Below are positions 1 to 5,932 of a stretch of 7,432 bases of DNA, piece after piece. The position numbers and the translations under genes are program-made. The stretch covers positions 1 through 7,432 of the forward strand of contig JALNWR010000127.1 of the NCBI GenBank assembly GCA_023230795.1. The letters run 5' to 3'. Within the stretch, counting starts at the first letter, position 1, and the number at the start of each line of letters is the position of its first letter. Source of the stretch: Candidatus Cloacimonadota bacterium. GTDB taxonomy: Bacteria > Cloacimonadota > Cloacimonadia > Cloacimonadales > Cloacimonadaceae. The notes beneath the pieces were generated by a model. That model worked only from the letters and a program-made list of their open reading frames with translations. It was not told where the DNA came from and ran no database searches.

Positions 1-105
1 AAAATCCCGCATGCTGTGCAGCGCGATCCTATAGGGGAGTAATATCTCCCGCAGCTCCCGCACCTTATCCGGATTGCGGGAAGAAAAAAACACAGGGACC
101 TTCAT
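1..105 (-). CDS. rdgB: RdgB/HAM1-type dITP/XTP pyrophosphatase, N-terminal fragment (runs off left edge)
   Basis: Only the first 35 codons are present, reading leftward from an ATG at 105. The fragment contains SSRNPDKVRELREIL at residues 8-22. This matches the opening of the HAM1/RdgB family, whose (S/T)xNxxK signature lies near residues 8-14 and binds the nucleotide triphosphate; here it is S9, N11 and K14. Family members hydrolyse non-canonical purine triphosphates (dITP, XTP) to monophosphates in the cytoplasm and so clean the nucleotide pool. The start lies 4 nt after the stop of the DUF1232 gene with only a weak purine-rich stretch before it, so translation is probably coupled to that gene. 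The family call rests on a short piece, but the motif and its position from the start fit well. Confidence 0.8.
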   Translation of the reverse strand, partial: MKVPVFFSSRNPDKVRELREILLPYRIALHSMRDF

Positions 106-109
106 CCTA

Positions 110-631
110 CTATATCTTATGTAACCAACGTCTGATTCTTTGCATCAGATTGCGATCCAGGAATTGATCTGCTGCGGCTGTGACTTTCTGCATTTGCCGT
201 AGGACATCACCTTCGCCACTCCAGTTATCTTTTAGTATCTTGGGATCGATCTCATTTAGGATCAGATTCAGCCCCAGCACTGCCAATACCAGATCATCCA
301 CATAGCCAATTACGGGGATAAAATCAGGGATGATATCCAAAGGCATGATGAGATAGGCTATAATGCCGGATACCATCAGCTTCTGCTTTGCAGGCACTCT
401 CTTATCTACAGCCAGGCGGCAGATCAAAATGAAGAAATCTGGCAGTAAGAATAGATATTCAGCTACTTTTCCTCCCAGCTTTCCAGTCTTTTCCCGCGAC
501 CAGCCCTTGGCCTTTTTTCGCAGGTCTTCATAAAACTTCAGCTTGGTGCTATCCATATCAACGATACGATCATTGATGCGTTCCTGCTCTTCCGCAGGGA
601 TTTCACGGGTTTCCAATACTTCGTCTTTCAT
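110..631 (-). CDS. DUF1232 (YkvA-like) small membrane protein
   Basis: This is a 173-residue protein. Residues about 84-126 form the DUF1232 core: a hydrophobic segment containing LIMPLDIIPDFIPVIGYVDD, with the family's typical PLD.IPD..P..G..DD pattern, followed by a second hydrophobic helix. Two or three membrane-associated helices are likely (about 58-73, 86-106 and 110-126). The N-terminal 55 residues are charged and probably cytoplasmic, as is the basic C-terminal tail. The molecular function of DUF1232 proteins is not established. I start it at the ATG at 631 because a clean GGAGG lies 5 nt upstream; a GTG at 643 is in frame but overlaps that ribosome-binding site. It is the first gene of a leftward pair with the rdgB-like gene, transcribed divergently from etfA. 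Confidence 0.85.
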   Translation of the reverse strand: MKDEVLETREIPAEEQERINDRIVDMDSTKLKFYEDLRKKAKGWSREKTGKLGGKVAEYLFLLPDFFILICRLAVDKRVPAKQKLMVSGIIAYLIMPLDIIPDFIPVIGYVDDLVLAVLGLNLILNEIDPKILKDNWSGEGDVLRQMQKVTAAADQFLDRNLMQRIRRWLHKI

Positions 632-636
632 TTGTA

Positions 637-641
637 CCTCC
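637..641 (-). promoter_or_regulatory. Ribosome-binding site deciding the DUF1232 start
   Basis: A perfect GGAGG sits 5 nt before the ATG at 631 on the minus strand. It overlaps the in-frame GTG at 643-641, which makes that GTG an unlikely start. Confidence 0.8.
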
Positions 642-650
642 ACTTCATAT

Positions 651-680
651 ATAATAATCCAAATCCGCCTGGGGAGTCAA
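651..680 (-). promoter_or_regulatory. Candidate sigma-70 promoter for the DUF1232 gene
   Basis: On the minus strand TTGACT (680-675) is followed after 18 nt by TATTAT (656-651). Each hexamer matches the -35 or -10 consensus at five of six positions. Transcription would start near 644, leaving a very short leader that consists almost entirely of the ribosome-binding site. The assignment is by sequence match only. Confidence 0.5.
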
Positions 681-759
681 GGAAATAATTTCATCATCAA
701 AGCTAAAAGAGGGCGAAAGGGCAGCAAAGTGCCGATGAAAGCCAGGTTTTTTCAGATAA

Positions 760-844
760 TGACAAGTCCGGAAACAGGGCAAGATTCGCATCTAATCAGA
801 AATGAGGCTGAAGAAAAAACAAAATCTGCTTGACAAGACAGGGC
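760..844 (+). repeat. Imperfect direct repeat upstream of etfA
   Basis: TGACAAG followed by ACAGGGC occurs twice in the same order. In the first copy (760-780) the two 7-mers are separated by 7 nt, and in the second (831-844) they abut. The second copy overlaps the last five bases of the candidate -35 box of etfA. It may be a duplicated regulator site or a relic of a local duplication, and chance is not excluded. Confidence 0.35.
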
Positions 845-857
845 CTAAGAATATTGT
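830..857 (+). promoter_or_regulatory. Candidate sigma-70 promoter for the etfA operon
   Basis: A consensus TTGACA at 830-835 is followed after 16 nt by TATTGT at 852-857, which matches the -10 consensus at four of six positions. Transcription would begin around 864, close to the ribosome-binding site, so the leader would be very short. The -35 box is strong and the -10 box only fair. Confidence 0.4.
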
Positions 858-864
858 AAAACTC

Positions 865-870
865 AGGAGA
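865..870 (+). promoter_or_regulatory. Ribosome-binding site of etfA
   Basis: AGGAGA lies 6 nt before the ATG at 877 and supports that start. The ferredoxin cysteine motif begins only eight residues later, so a downstream start would destroy it. Confidence 0.75.
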
Positions 871-876
871 TAATAT

Positions 877-2067
877 ATGATCGAAGTTATTTTTGAAAAG
901 TGCGTCGGCTGCGGTAAGTGCTTGAAAGCATGTGCTTATGATGCGATAAATATCGTAGATAAGCTCGCGGTAATTGATATAGACAAATGTGTCTTGTGTG
1001 GAGCCTGTGTGCAGGCCTGTCCTTTTGATGCCATTCTGATTCGAAAGAAAAGCGTGAAGCAGATAGATAAATCTGATTACAGCGGCATTTGGGTCTTTGT
1101 GGAACAGCGCAATAATGAAGTGGCCGGAGTATCCTATGAGCTTTTGGGCAAGGGACGTGAGCTGGCAGATCAATTATCTTGCGATCTCAGCGCAGTGCTG
1201 TTTGGACATGAACTCGGTAATATGGCTGAAGAGCTGATCTTTCATGGCGCAGATCAGGTGATACAGATTGATGATCCCGCTTTGAAAAACTTCCGTGACG
1301 AACGTTATAGCGAAGCGCTGGTCTATCTGTCCGAAAAATATCGCCCCTCCATCATCCTGACTGGTGCTACGGTGATGGGACGCAGCTTTATCCCCCGCGT
1401 AGCGGTAAAGCTAAATACCGGCCTCACTGCGGACTGCACTGGCCTTAGCATAGATGATGAAACCGGTAATCTTATGCAGACGCGGCCTGCCTTTGGAGGG
1501 AATATTATGGCCACTATCCTCACTGCGAATCACCGTCCCCAGATGGCTACAGTGCGGCACAAAGTGATGGACCCTCTGCCTCGGGATGATGAACGCAGTG
1601 GAACCGTGATCCGCGAAGAATACAATTTTGAACTGGAAGAAGACCAAACCCGGTATATCTCGTTTGAAAAAGAGAAGACCAATCTGATCAATATCACGGA
1701 TGCAAACGTAATCGTCTCCGGTGGACGCGGGATCAGAGATGCGAAGAATTTTGCCATGATCGAAGAGCTTGCCGAGGCTTTGGACGGAGCTGTGGGAGCT
1801 TCCCGCGCTGCGGTGGATTCGGAGTGGATAGCCTATTCTCATCAGGTAGGACAGACGGGAAAGACCGTGAAGCCCAGCATCTATATAGCCGTGGGAATCT
1901 CCGGAGCGATCCAGCATCTGGCCGGCATGAGCTCTGCAGACTATATCGTGGCTGTCAATAAAGACCCAGATGCGCCGATCTTCAAAGTAGCGGATCTGGG
2001 TATAGTGGGAGACCTTTTTGAGCTGGTGCCAATGCTCATCAAAAGAATAAAAGAAGTAAGAAGATGA
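877..2067 (+). CDS. etfA: Electron transfer flavoprotein alpha subunit with N-terminal 2[4Fe-4S] ferredoxin domain
   Basis: The protein has 396 residues. The first 60 form a bacterial ferredoxin domain with two CxxCxxCxxxC sets: C9, C12, C15, C19 and C38, C41, C44, C48, the last followed by proline. The EtfA N-terminal domain follows at about 70-240. The C-terminal FAD-binding domain is about 275-390, with VGQTGKTV at 324-331 and the family signature from about 333 to 370 (YIAVGISGAIQHLAGM, then NKDPDAPIF). EtfA binds FAD and passes electrons to a partner dehydrogenase. Plain EtfA is about 310-330 residues; the ferredoxin-fused form is known from anaerobes, for example the caffeyl-CoA reductase Etf of Acetobacterium. 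A working Etf needs EtfB, which is not adjacent: the gene upstream is divergent and unrelated. It heads an operon with the amidohydrolase, whose start overlaps its stop by ATGA. The family call is secure; the electron partners are unknown. Confidence 0.95.
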   Translation: MIEVIFEKCVGCGKCLKACAYDAINIVDKLAVIDIDKCVLCGACVQACPFDAILIRKKSVKQIDKSDYSGIWVFVEQRNNEVAGVSYELLGKGRELADQLSCDLSAVLFGHELGNMAEELIFHGADQVIQIDDPALKNFRDERYSEALVYLSEKYRPSIILTGATVMGRSFIPRVAVKLNTGLTADCTGLSIDDETGNLMQTRPAFGGNIMATILTANHRPQMATVRHKVMDPLPRDDERSGTVIREEYNFELEEDQTRYISFEKEKTNLINITDANVIVSGGRGIRDAKNFAMIEELAEALDGAVGASRAAVDSEWIAYSHQVGQTGKTVKPSIYIAVGISGAIQHLAGMSSADYIVAVNKDPDAPIFKVADLGIVGDLFELVPMLIKRIKEVRR

Positions 2068-3278
2068 AACTGATTGTCAGCCAATGCGTGATCAATCCCG
2101 ATGAAGTTCGTGCGGGGCAAGAGCTAAATCTTGCCACAGATATTGCAGATGATGCCACAGAGCAGAGCATCGAAATGCCGCGTAGCGTAGCCTACGTCCC
2201 CTTGATCAATTCGCACGATCATCTGGTGGGCAATTGGGTGCCACGTGCTGGCGGACAGCGTCCTTACCCTAATTCTCATATCTGGGTGGAGGATATGAAG
2301 GATTCCTTTAGCTTTCATGAACGCAATAAATTCTGGCTGAATGATGGCAGCTTTGATCTTCTGGAGCCTGCGGCTTTGATTATAGCACGTCTGGGAGCCT
2401 ATAAGAATCTCTTTTCCGGCTGTGGCACTGTGCACGATCATGCCCCTTTGCAAAAAGATGAGTATTATGATGCCATGCCCATTAATGTCCCCAGACGCTT
2501 TCGCCAATGCCACTCCATCACTATGGGAAATTGGTGGGGCGGAAACCCTCCCGAGCAGGAGATGGAGCTGAGTAAAGGGGAAATGCCCTTCGTGATCCAT
2601 CTGGGAGAAGGCATAGACGAGATCACCAAAGGGGAATTTGCCAAATTCAAAGAGCAAGGACTGCTCAGAGATAATGTCCTACTGATCCACGGCATCGCCT
2701 TTACCCCTGCTCAGATCGCTGAGATGGCCGATGTGGGGGCAAGCCTGTGTTGGTGTCCCACTTCAAATTACTATCTGATCGGCAAAACCATGGATATAGC
2801 GGCCGCACTGAAACATCAGGTCAATGTAGTGATAGGCACGGATTCCACTATGAGCGGAGGAGTAAATCTGATCGCAGAATTTGCCACCATCCGAGAGCAC
2901 TTTCCGGATATACCTGCCGCAGAGCTGTTTCGCATGGTGACCCAAAATGCGGCGAAGGCTCTGCGCCTGCACCCTCGCTATGGAGCTTTGAATCCGGAAG
3001 ATACGCAAAACCTGCTTCTGATCGATCAGATCGAGAAAGACCCCTTCGAAAACCTCATGGAGTTGGAGATGAAGGGTATTCAGCTCTTACTGGTGGATGG
3101 TATTCCCCGCTATGGCGATAGCTGGCTCTTGGATCACTTTCCCGAAGCGGATGCGGAATATACCATCTTCAGAACCGGAAACAGAGAGAAATTCGTCATC
3201 GGTGATCCCATGGAGATCAATGACCAAATCGATGCCGCCCTGGACTATCACAAAGACTTCCCATTTCTGCCTTTTTAA
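2064..3278 (+). CDS. Amidohydrolase-superfamily metal-dependent hydrolase/deaminase, substrate unknown
   Basis: This 404-residue protein has the metal-ligand pattern of the cytosine-deaminase/ATZ-TRZ branch of the amidohydrolases. The pattern includes the HxH of NSHDH (H51, H53), H179 followed by E182 in IHLGE, H209 in LIHG, and D260 in IGTDS. CPTSNYYL at 231-238 is also typical of the branch. Such enzymes hydrolyse C-N or C-Cl bonds of ring compounds using one bound metal in a TIM barrel. The stretch before HxH is about 50 residues and ends in PLINSHDH instead of the common PG.INSH.H, so the N-terminal beta-sandwich may be small. The C-terminal tail (about 370-404) did not suggest a known domain. 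Its ATG overlaps the etfA stop as ATGA, so it is translationally coupled to an electron-transfer protein, an unusual pairing. No signal peptide is visible, so it is probably cytoplasmic. The superfamily is secure, but I cannot name the substrate. Confidence 0.85.
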   Translation: MKLIVSQCVINPDEVRAGQELNLATDIADDATEQSIEMPRSVAYVPLINSHDHLVGNWVPRAGGQRPYPNSHIWVEDMKDSFSFHERNKFWLNDGSFDLLEPAALIIARLGAYKNLFSGCGTVHDHAPLQKDEYYDAMPINVPRRFRQCHSITMGNWWGGNPPEQEMELSKGEMPFVIHLGEGIDEITKGEFAKFKEQGLLRDNVLLIHGIAFTPAQIAEMADVGASLCWCPTSNYYLIGKTMDIAAALKHQVNVVIGTDSTMSGGVNLIAEFATIREHFPDIPAAELFRMVTQNAAKALRLHPRYGALNPEDTQNLLLIDQIEKDPFENLMELEMKGIQLLLVDGIPRYGDSWLLDHFPEADAEYTIFRTGNREKFVIGDPMEINDQIDAALDYHKDFPFLPF

Positions 3279-3293
3279 GCCTGCCGGACTATC

Positions 3294-3920
3294 GTGAAGC
3301 TTCTGGAAATCTGCGAGATATTTTATAGTTTGCAGGGGGAATCCAGCTATATGGGTATGCCTTGCGTCTTCATCCGGCTCTCCGGCTGCAATCTGCGCTG
3401 CAGCTATTGCGATACCAAATACTCCTATCAGAGCGGCACAAGCATGGATATCGCCAGCATCCTGAAAGAAGTGGGCAGATATCCCGCCAGGCTGGTGGAA
3501 CTTACCGGAGGCGAACCGCTATGGCAGGATGATAGCAATCTTTTGATGCAGAGGCTTTTGGAACAAGGTTATACCGTGTTGCTGGAGACCAATGGCTCGC
3601 TGTGTCTGGAAGAAGTGCCCAAAGCCGTGGTCAGGATAGTGGATGTCAAATGCCCCGGCAGCGGCCATGCGAATAGCTTTATGCTGTGGAATCTGAAGCT
3701 CTTGCAGCCGCAGGATGAGCTGAAGTTTGTGCTTACGAATTATATCGATTACGCTTTTGCAAGGGATTTTGTAAGGGCTCATGAGCTGTCTGGGAGGACT
3801 ATTCACTTTTCTCCTGTAACCAGGCTGCTGGCGCCGGAATTGCTGGCAGAATGGCTTTTGGAGGATGGACTGAGGGTCAGACTCAGCTTACAGCTTCACA
3901 AGCTGCTCAACCTCCGCTGA
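3294..3920 (+). CDS. queE: 7-carboxy-7-deazaguanine synthase QueE (radical SAM)
   Basis: A 208-residue radical-SAM enzyme that contracts the ring of 6-carboxy-tetrahydropterin to 7-carboxy-7-deazaguanine, an early step to preQ0 and queuosine. The N-terminal EIFYSLQGES (residues 8-17) and RLSGCNLRCSYCDT are diagnostic. The cluster ligands C32, C36 and C39 follow the canonical CxxxCxxC spacing. TGGEP is at 71-75, LETNGS at 97-102, and DVKCPGSG at 117-124. The C-terminal RVRLSLQLHKLL matches the family's usual LQLHK ending. The start is a GTG, 15 nt after the amidohydrolase stop. The previous stop is in the same frame and there is no other start before the conserved region, so this GTG is well determined although its ribosome-binding site is weak. 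No other queuosine gene is in view. The 3' end overlaps thiS on the opposite strand by 14 bp. Confidence 0.95.
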   Translation: MKLLEICEIFYSLQGESSYMGMPCVFIRLSGCNLRCSYCDTKYSYQSGTSMDIASILKEVGRYPARLVELTGGEPLWQDDSNLLMQRLLEQGYTVLLETNGSLCLEEVPKAVVRIVDVKCPGSGHANSFMLWNLKLLQPQDELKFVLTNYIDYAFARDFVRAHELSGRTIHFSPVTRLLAPELLAEWLLEDGLRVRLSLQLHKLLNLR

Positions 3921-4113
3921 TCATGTGAATCACCAGTACCTCCGCCCCTTCGGGAATCTGAGTGCTGGCATAATCCTGACGCAATACCACTTTACCATTG
4001 ATCTTGACCACCAGCATTCTGAAAGTATAGTTCATCAGATCCAGTGCATCTTGCACCGTCATGCCTTCCCGCCAGGGCTTCAGATGTCCGTTTATAGTCA
4101 GCTGCTTTTGCAT
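3907..4113 (-). CDS. thiS: ThiS-type ubiquitin-like sulfur carrier protein
   Basis: A 68-residue protein with the beta-grasp pattern of ThiS/MoaD carriers: QLTINGH at the start, a central VKINGKVV and IPEGAEVLVIHMISGG at the end. The terminal Gly-Gly would be adenylylated by the E1-like partner and then converted to a thiocarboxylate that donates sulfur. The INGK.V.R..Y..T.I..G pattern is closer to ThiS than to MoaD. The ATG at 4113 is chosen because GAGAGG (4124-4119) lies 5 nt upstream; the longer open frame to the right only shadows thiF. It overlaps thiF by 16 nt, as expected of an enzyme-substrate pair. Thiamine thiazole synthesis is the default role. No thiG or thiH is present in the window and a MobB homologue is, so a pterin-cofactor or other sulfur-transfer role is possible. 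Confidence 0.85.
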   Translation of the reverse strand: MQKQLTINGHLKPWREGMTVQDALDLMNYTFRMLVVKINGKVVLRQDYASTQIPEGAEVLVIHMISGG

Positions 4114-4709
4114 GCTATCCTCTCTAAGGCAAGATTGGCCTGCATCGCCGCTACTATCATCACACGGGCAGAAATGGGGGCGATTCCGCCCCTGAGCTGC
4201 GAGCTTTGATCTCCCACTACATAAAGGCTGCCATCCTGAACTATCCTGATCTCTTCGCTCCTTCCATAGCCGGCCAGGCCAGAGGCACAGATCAGCGGGA
4301 TATCCGGAAAGTATCGGCTGAAACATTCTATCAGCATGGTTTTGGCATCCGCAGTGTCAAAGGCCTCTATCATGACATCCACATTGTGAAAAAGCTGGCG
4401 CACTTTATCATCATCCAGGCGGAGCTTGTGAATTTCCAGCAAAGTAAAGGGATTGACTTTGGCGATGTTCTGGGCTACAGCCTCTACTTTGTGCATGCCC
4501 ACCTGCTCCAGAGTGAAGGCCTGCCGTCCAAGATTGGATAGTGTCACTACATCAAAATCGCTGATTATCAGTTTGCCGATGCCCGCTCTGGCCAATAGCA
4601 TGGCAATATTCGAGCCCAAGCCTCCTGCGCCGGCAATGCCCACTACAGCCTTTTGCCATAGGGGAAAAGCTATGGGGTCCCTCTCAAGAAAGTATTCCTG
4701 AGACTTCAT
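4098..4709 (-). CDS. thiF: ThiF/MoeB/HesA-family E1-like adenylyltransferase, short form
   Basis: This 203-residue protein has a nucleotide-binding Rossmann region with GAGGLGSN at 27-34, the acidic pair in SDFDVV (D51, D53), and NLGRQ (N59, R62, Q63) of the E1-like family. FDTADAK at 117-123 matches the segment that holds the conserved Mg-ATP aspartate. It would adenylylate the C-terminal glycine of the small carrier encoded immediately downstream. It is about 50 residues shorter than E. coli ThiF and has no CxxC zinc pairs; its only cysteines are C129, C141 and C200. The short zinc-free form is known in anaerobes as the family-2 ThiF type. The ATG at 4709 forms an ATGA overlap with the mobB stop; the open frame extends further upstream but only as a shadow of mobB. 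Whether it serves thiamine or another pathway cannot be decided here. Confidence 0.88.
   Translation of the reverse strand: MKSQEYFLERDPIAFPLWQKAVVGIAGAGGLGSNIAMLLARAGIGKLIISDFDVVTLSNLGRQAFTLEQVGMHKVEAVAQNIAKVNPFTLLEIHKLRLDDDKVRQLFHNVDVMIEAFDTADAKTMLIECFSRYFPDIPLICASGLAGYGRSEEIRIVQDGSLYVVGDQSSQLRGGIAPISARVMIVAAMQANLALERIACKSS
4119..4124 (-). promoter_or_regulatory. Ribosome-binding site of thiS inside the end of thiF
   Basis: GAGAGG on the minus strand ends 5 nt before the thiS ATG at 4113. It lies within the last codons of thiF and fixes the thiS start despite a longer open reading frame upstream. Confidence 0.7.
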
Positions 4710-5455
4710 GGCCGGATGTGGATCTTGATTTCCTGGCTGATGTCGGTATCTTTCAGGTTCTTTAATACAGCCAGGATGGTGTCTTGCAGGATGTCCTGCA
4801 CAAAGGGCACAATGGAAACTTGTTTTCCGCCCACTTCCAGAGTGATGCTTGAGCTGCTGTCCATTACGCATTCATCACGGCTGCGGCGTCCTTGCACTAT
4901 GTCCTTTGCCATCTGATAGCAGCTGCTGCCACAACGGCTGCAACATTCGGGCAGGGCCATAGGCAGGATGCGGAAACTCTTATCCAGCACCACCTGGCAT
5001 ATCCGCTCGCTGTCACGCTCGGCATTGTAGATATCCAGGCCTTTGTAATGCTTCATCTCCTCTGATATCAGGCCTCCGATGGCGATGGCGCTGTCGTCCA
5101 GCAGTTCATCGAGCTCAGCAGTATTGGCAGCGCAGACTATTTTGGGTACAGCAGCATCTTTCATGCCTTCTATCAGCAGAAAGTCAGCTTCGATGTGAGG
5201 GAGAATCTCCTGCAGGGATAGCGGTTTGGGATAGATCATTGCGCTGTCGTACAAGCCGCGGGCAAAGGTTTGCACGCTACCCGCAGCAATATGCAAGGCA
5301 GAGTTTTTACCCTCTGTATCCGCACGGTACTTTTCACTGTAGATATCCTTGATAGTAGCCACCCGCAAGCCTCTGGCAGATAGAGCTTTCACCAGGGCAA
5401 GCACCATGGAGGTCTTGCCGGTGTGATGGTATCCGATTACGGCTAAGGCTTTCAT
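4706..5455 (-). CDS. mobB: MobB-type GTPase fused to a C-terminal cysteine-rich Fe-S domain
   Basis: The protein has 249 residues. Residues 1-160 resemble MobB, the GTP-binding partner in molybdopterin dinucleotide synthesis. The P-loop is GYHHTGKT (8-15), followed by VATIKD (32-37), the DTEGKNSALHIAAGS segment (46-60) and FLLIEGMKD with PKIV (92-107). Residues about 168-235 form a second module. It has the cysteines C172, C175, C179 and C196 (with C171 beside them) in a CxxCGxxCYxMAxxIVxG layout like small [4Fe-4S] domains, then SIVPFVQDILQDTILAVLKNL. From memory, similar fusions occur in anaerobes. E. coli MobB is about 175 residues, so the extra module accounts for the length. The ATG at 5455 overlaps the ispF stop (ATGA), and its own stop overlaps the thiF start in the same way. 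The role is probably maturation of a molybdenum or tungsten pterin cofactor, but no molybdoenzyme is in view. Confidence 0.85.
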   Translation of the reverse strand: MKALAVIGYHHTGKTSMVLALVKALSARGLRVATIKDIYSEKYRADTEGKNSALHIAAGSVQTFARGLYDSAMIYPKPLSLQEILPHIEADFLLIEGMKDAAVPKIVCAANTAELDELLDDSAIAIGGLISEEMKHYKGLDIYNAERDSERICQVVLDKSFRILPMALPECCSRCGSSCYQMAKDIVQGRRSRDECVMDSSSSITLEVGGKQVSIVPFVQDILQDTILAVLKNLKDTDISQEIKIHIRP

Positions 5456-5928
5456 GGTTTCGGTTTGATCAAGACTACCACTGTAGCGCTCATGCCTTCT
5501 CCGCAGCCGGAGATGCCCATGCCTTCTTCGGTGGTGGCTTTGATGGATATCATATCCAGCTTGCAATCCAGGTCTTCAGCCAGCAGCTTTCGCATATCCG
5601 GTATATATGGGCTTAGCTTGGGTGCGGCGGCACAGATGGTGGCATCCAGATTTGCCAGGAGGTAATCCCGCTGCAGCACAAGCTCGTAGCATTTCCGCAG
5701 CAAGATTCGTGAATCAATATCCTTGAAGGCAGGATCGGAATCTGCAAAATGAGTTCCGATATCGCCCAGAGCAAGAGCTCCAAAGAGGGCATCACAGATG
5801 CTATGAATCAGGACGTCGGCGTCTGAGTGTCCCATAAGGCCTTTATCGAAGGGAATCGTGATTCCGCCGAGGATGAGCTTGCGCCCATCTGTCAGGCGGT
5901 GTACGTCGTAACCAAATCCTATGCGCAT
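5452..5928 (-). CDS. ispF: 2-C-methyl-D-erythritol 2,4-cyclodiphosphate synthase
   Basis: A 158-residue cytoplasmic enzyme, the usual length for IspF. It cyclises CDP-methylerythritol 2-phosphate, releasing CMP, in the non-mevalonate isoprenoid pathway. The metal ligands are D8 and H10 in GYDVHRL, and H42. Other conserved pieces are GHSDADVL (33-40), GDIGTHFADSDP (55-66), and KATTEEGMG with GCGEG (130-145). The start is the ATG at 5928, only 4 nt after the glmS stop; it gives the canonical MRIGFGYDVH opening, and the longer open frame merely shadows the glmS end. The stop overlaps the mobB start as ATGA. The neighbours are not isoprenoid genes, so the grouping looks like a packed multi-purpose operon. 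All key residues are present. Confidence 0.97.
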   Translation of the reverse strand: MRIGFGYDVHRLTDGRKLILGGITIPFDKGLMGHSDADVLIHSICDALFGALALGDIGTHFADSDPAFKDIDSRILLRKCYELVLQRDYLLANLDATICAAAPKLSPYIPDMRKLLAEDLDCKLDMISIKATTEEGMGISGCGEGMSATVVVLIKPKP

Positions 5929-5932
5929 GATC

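Noticed and set aside
632..643. GTG start at 643 for the DUF1232 gene
   Set aside because: The codon overlaps the GGAGG ribosome-binding site that serves the ATG at 631.
720..733. Small hairpin GGCA...TGCC in the intergenic region
   Set aside because: It has only a four-base-pair stem and no following U tract, so it is well within chance.
747..820. Inverted repeat TTTTTTCAG / CTGAAGAAAAAA as a hairpin or terminator
   Set aside because: The arms match imperfectly and are mostly A/T runs, the loop is over 50 nt, and there is no GC stem.
543..833. 96-codon plus-strand open frame across the DUF1232 start and the intergenic region
   Set aside because: It is low-complexity (serine-rich, then basic) and starts antisense to DUF1232, whose start is well supported.
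796..1173. 125-codon minus-strand open frame over the etfA promoter and ferredoxin domain
   Set aside because: It is antisense to the conserved cysteine motifs and its translation is unrecognisable.
1411..1917. 168-codon minus-strand open frame inside etfA
   Set aside because: It is antisense to the conserved EtfA FAD domain, and no motif is recognisable in its translation.
2124..2657. 177-codon minus-strand open frame inside the amidohydrolase
   Set aside because: It is antisense to the metal-binding region of a clear enzyme and has no family resemblance.
4710..4871. Extended N-terminus for ThiF up to 4871
   Set aside because: The extra 54 residues are a histidine- and proline-rich shadow of mobB, and the ATG at 4709 gives a normal start with ATGA coupling.
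5456..5566. Extended N-terminus for MobB up to 5566
   Set aside because: The extra 37 residues are an arginine- and histidine-rich shadow of ispF, and the P-loop sits correctly after the ATG at 5455.
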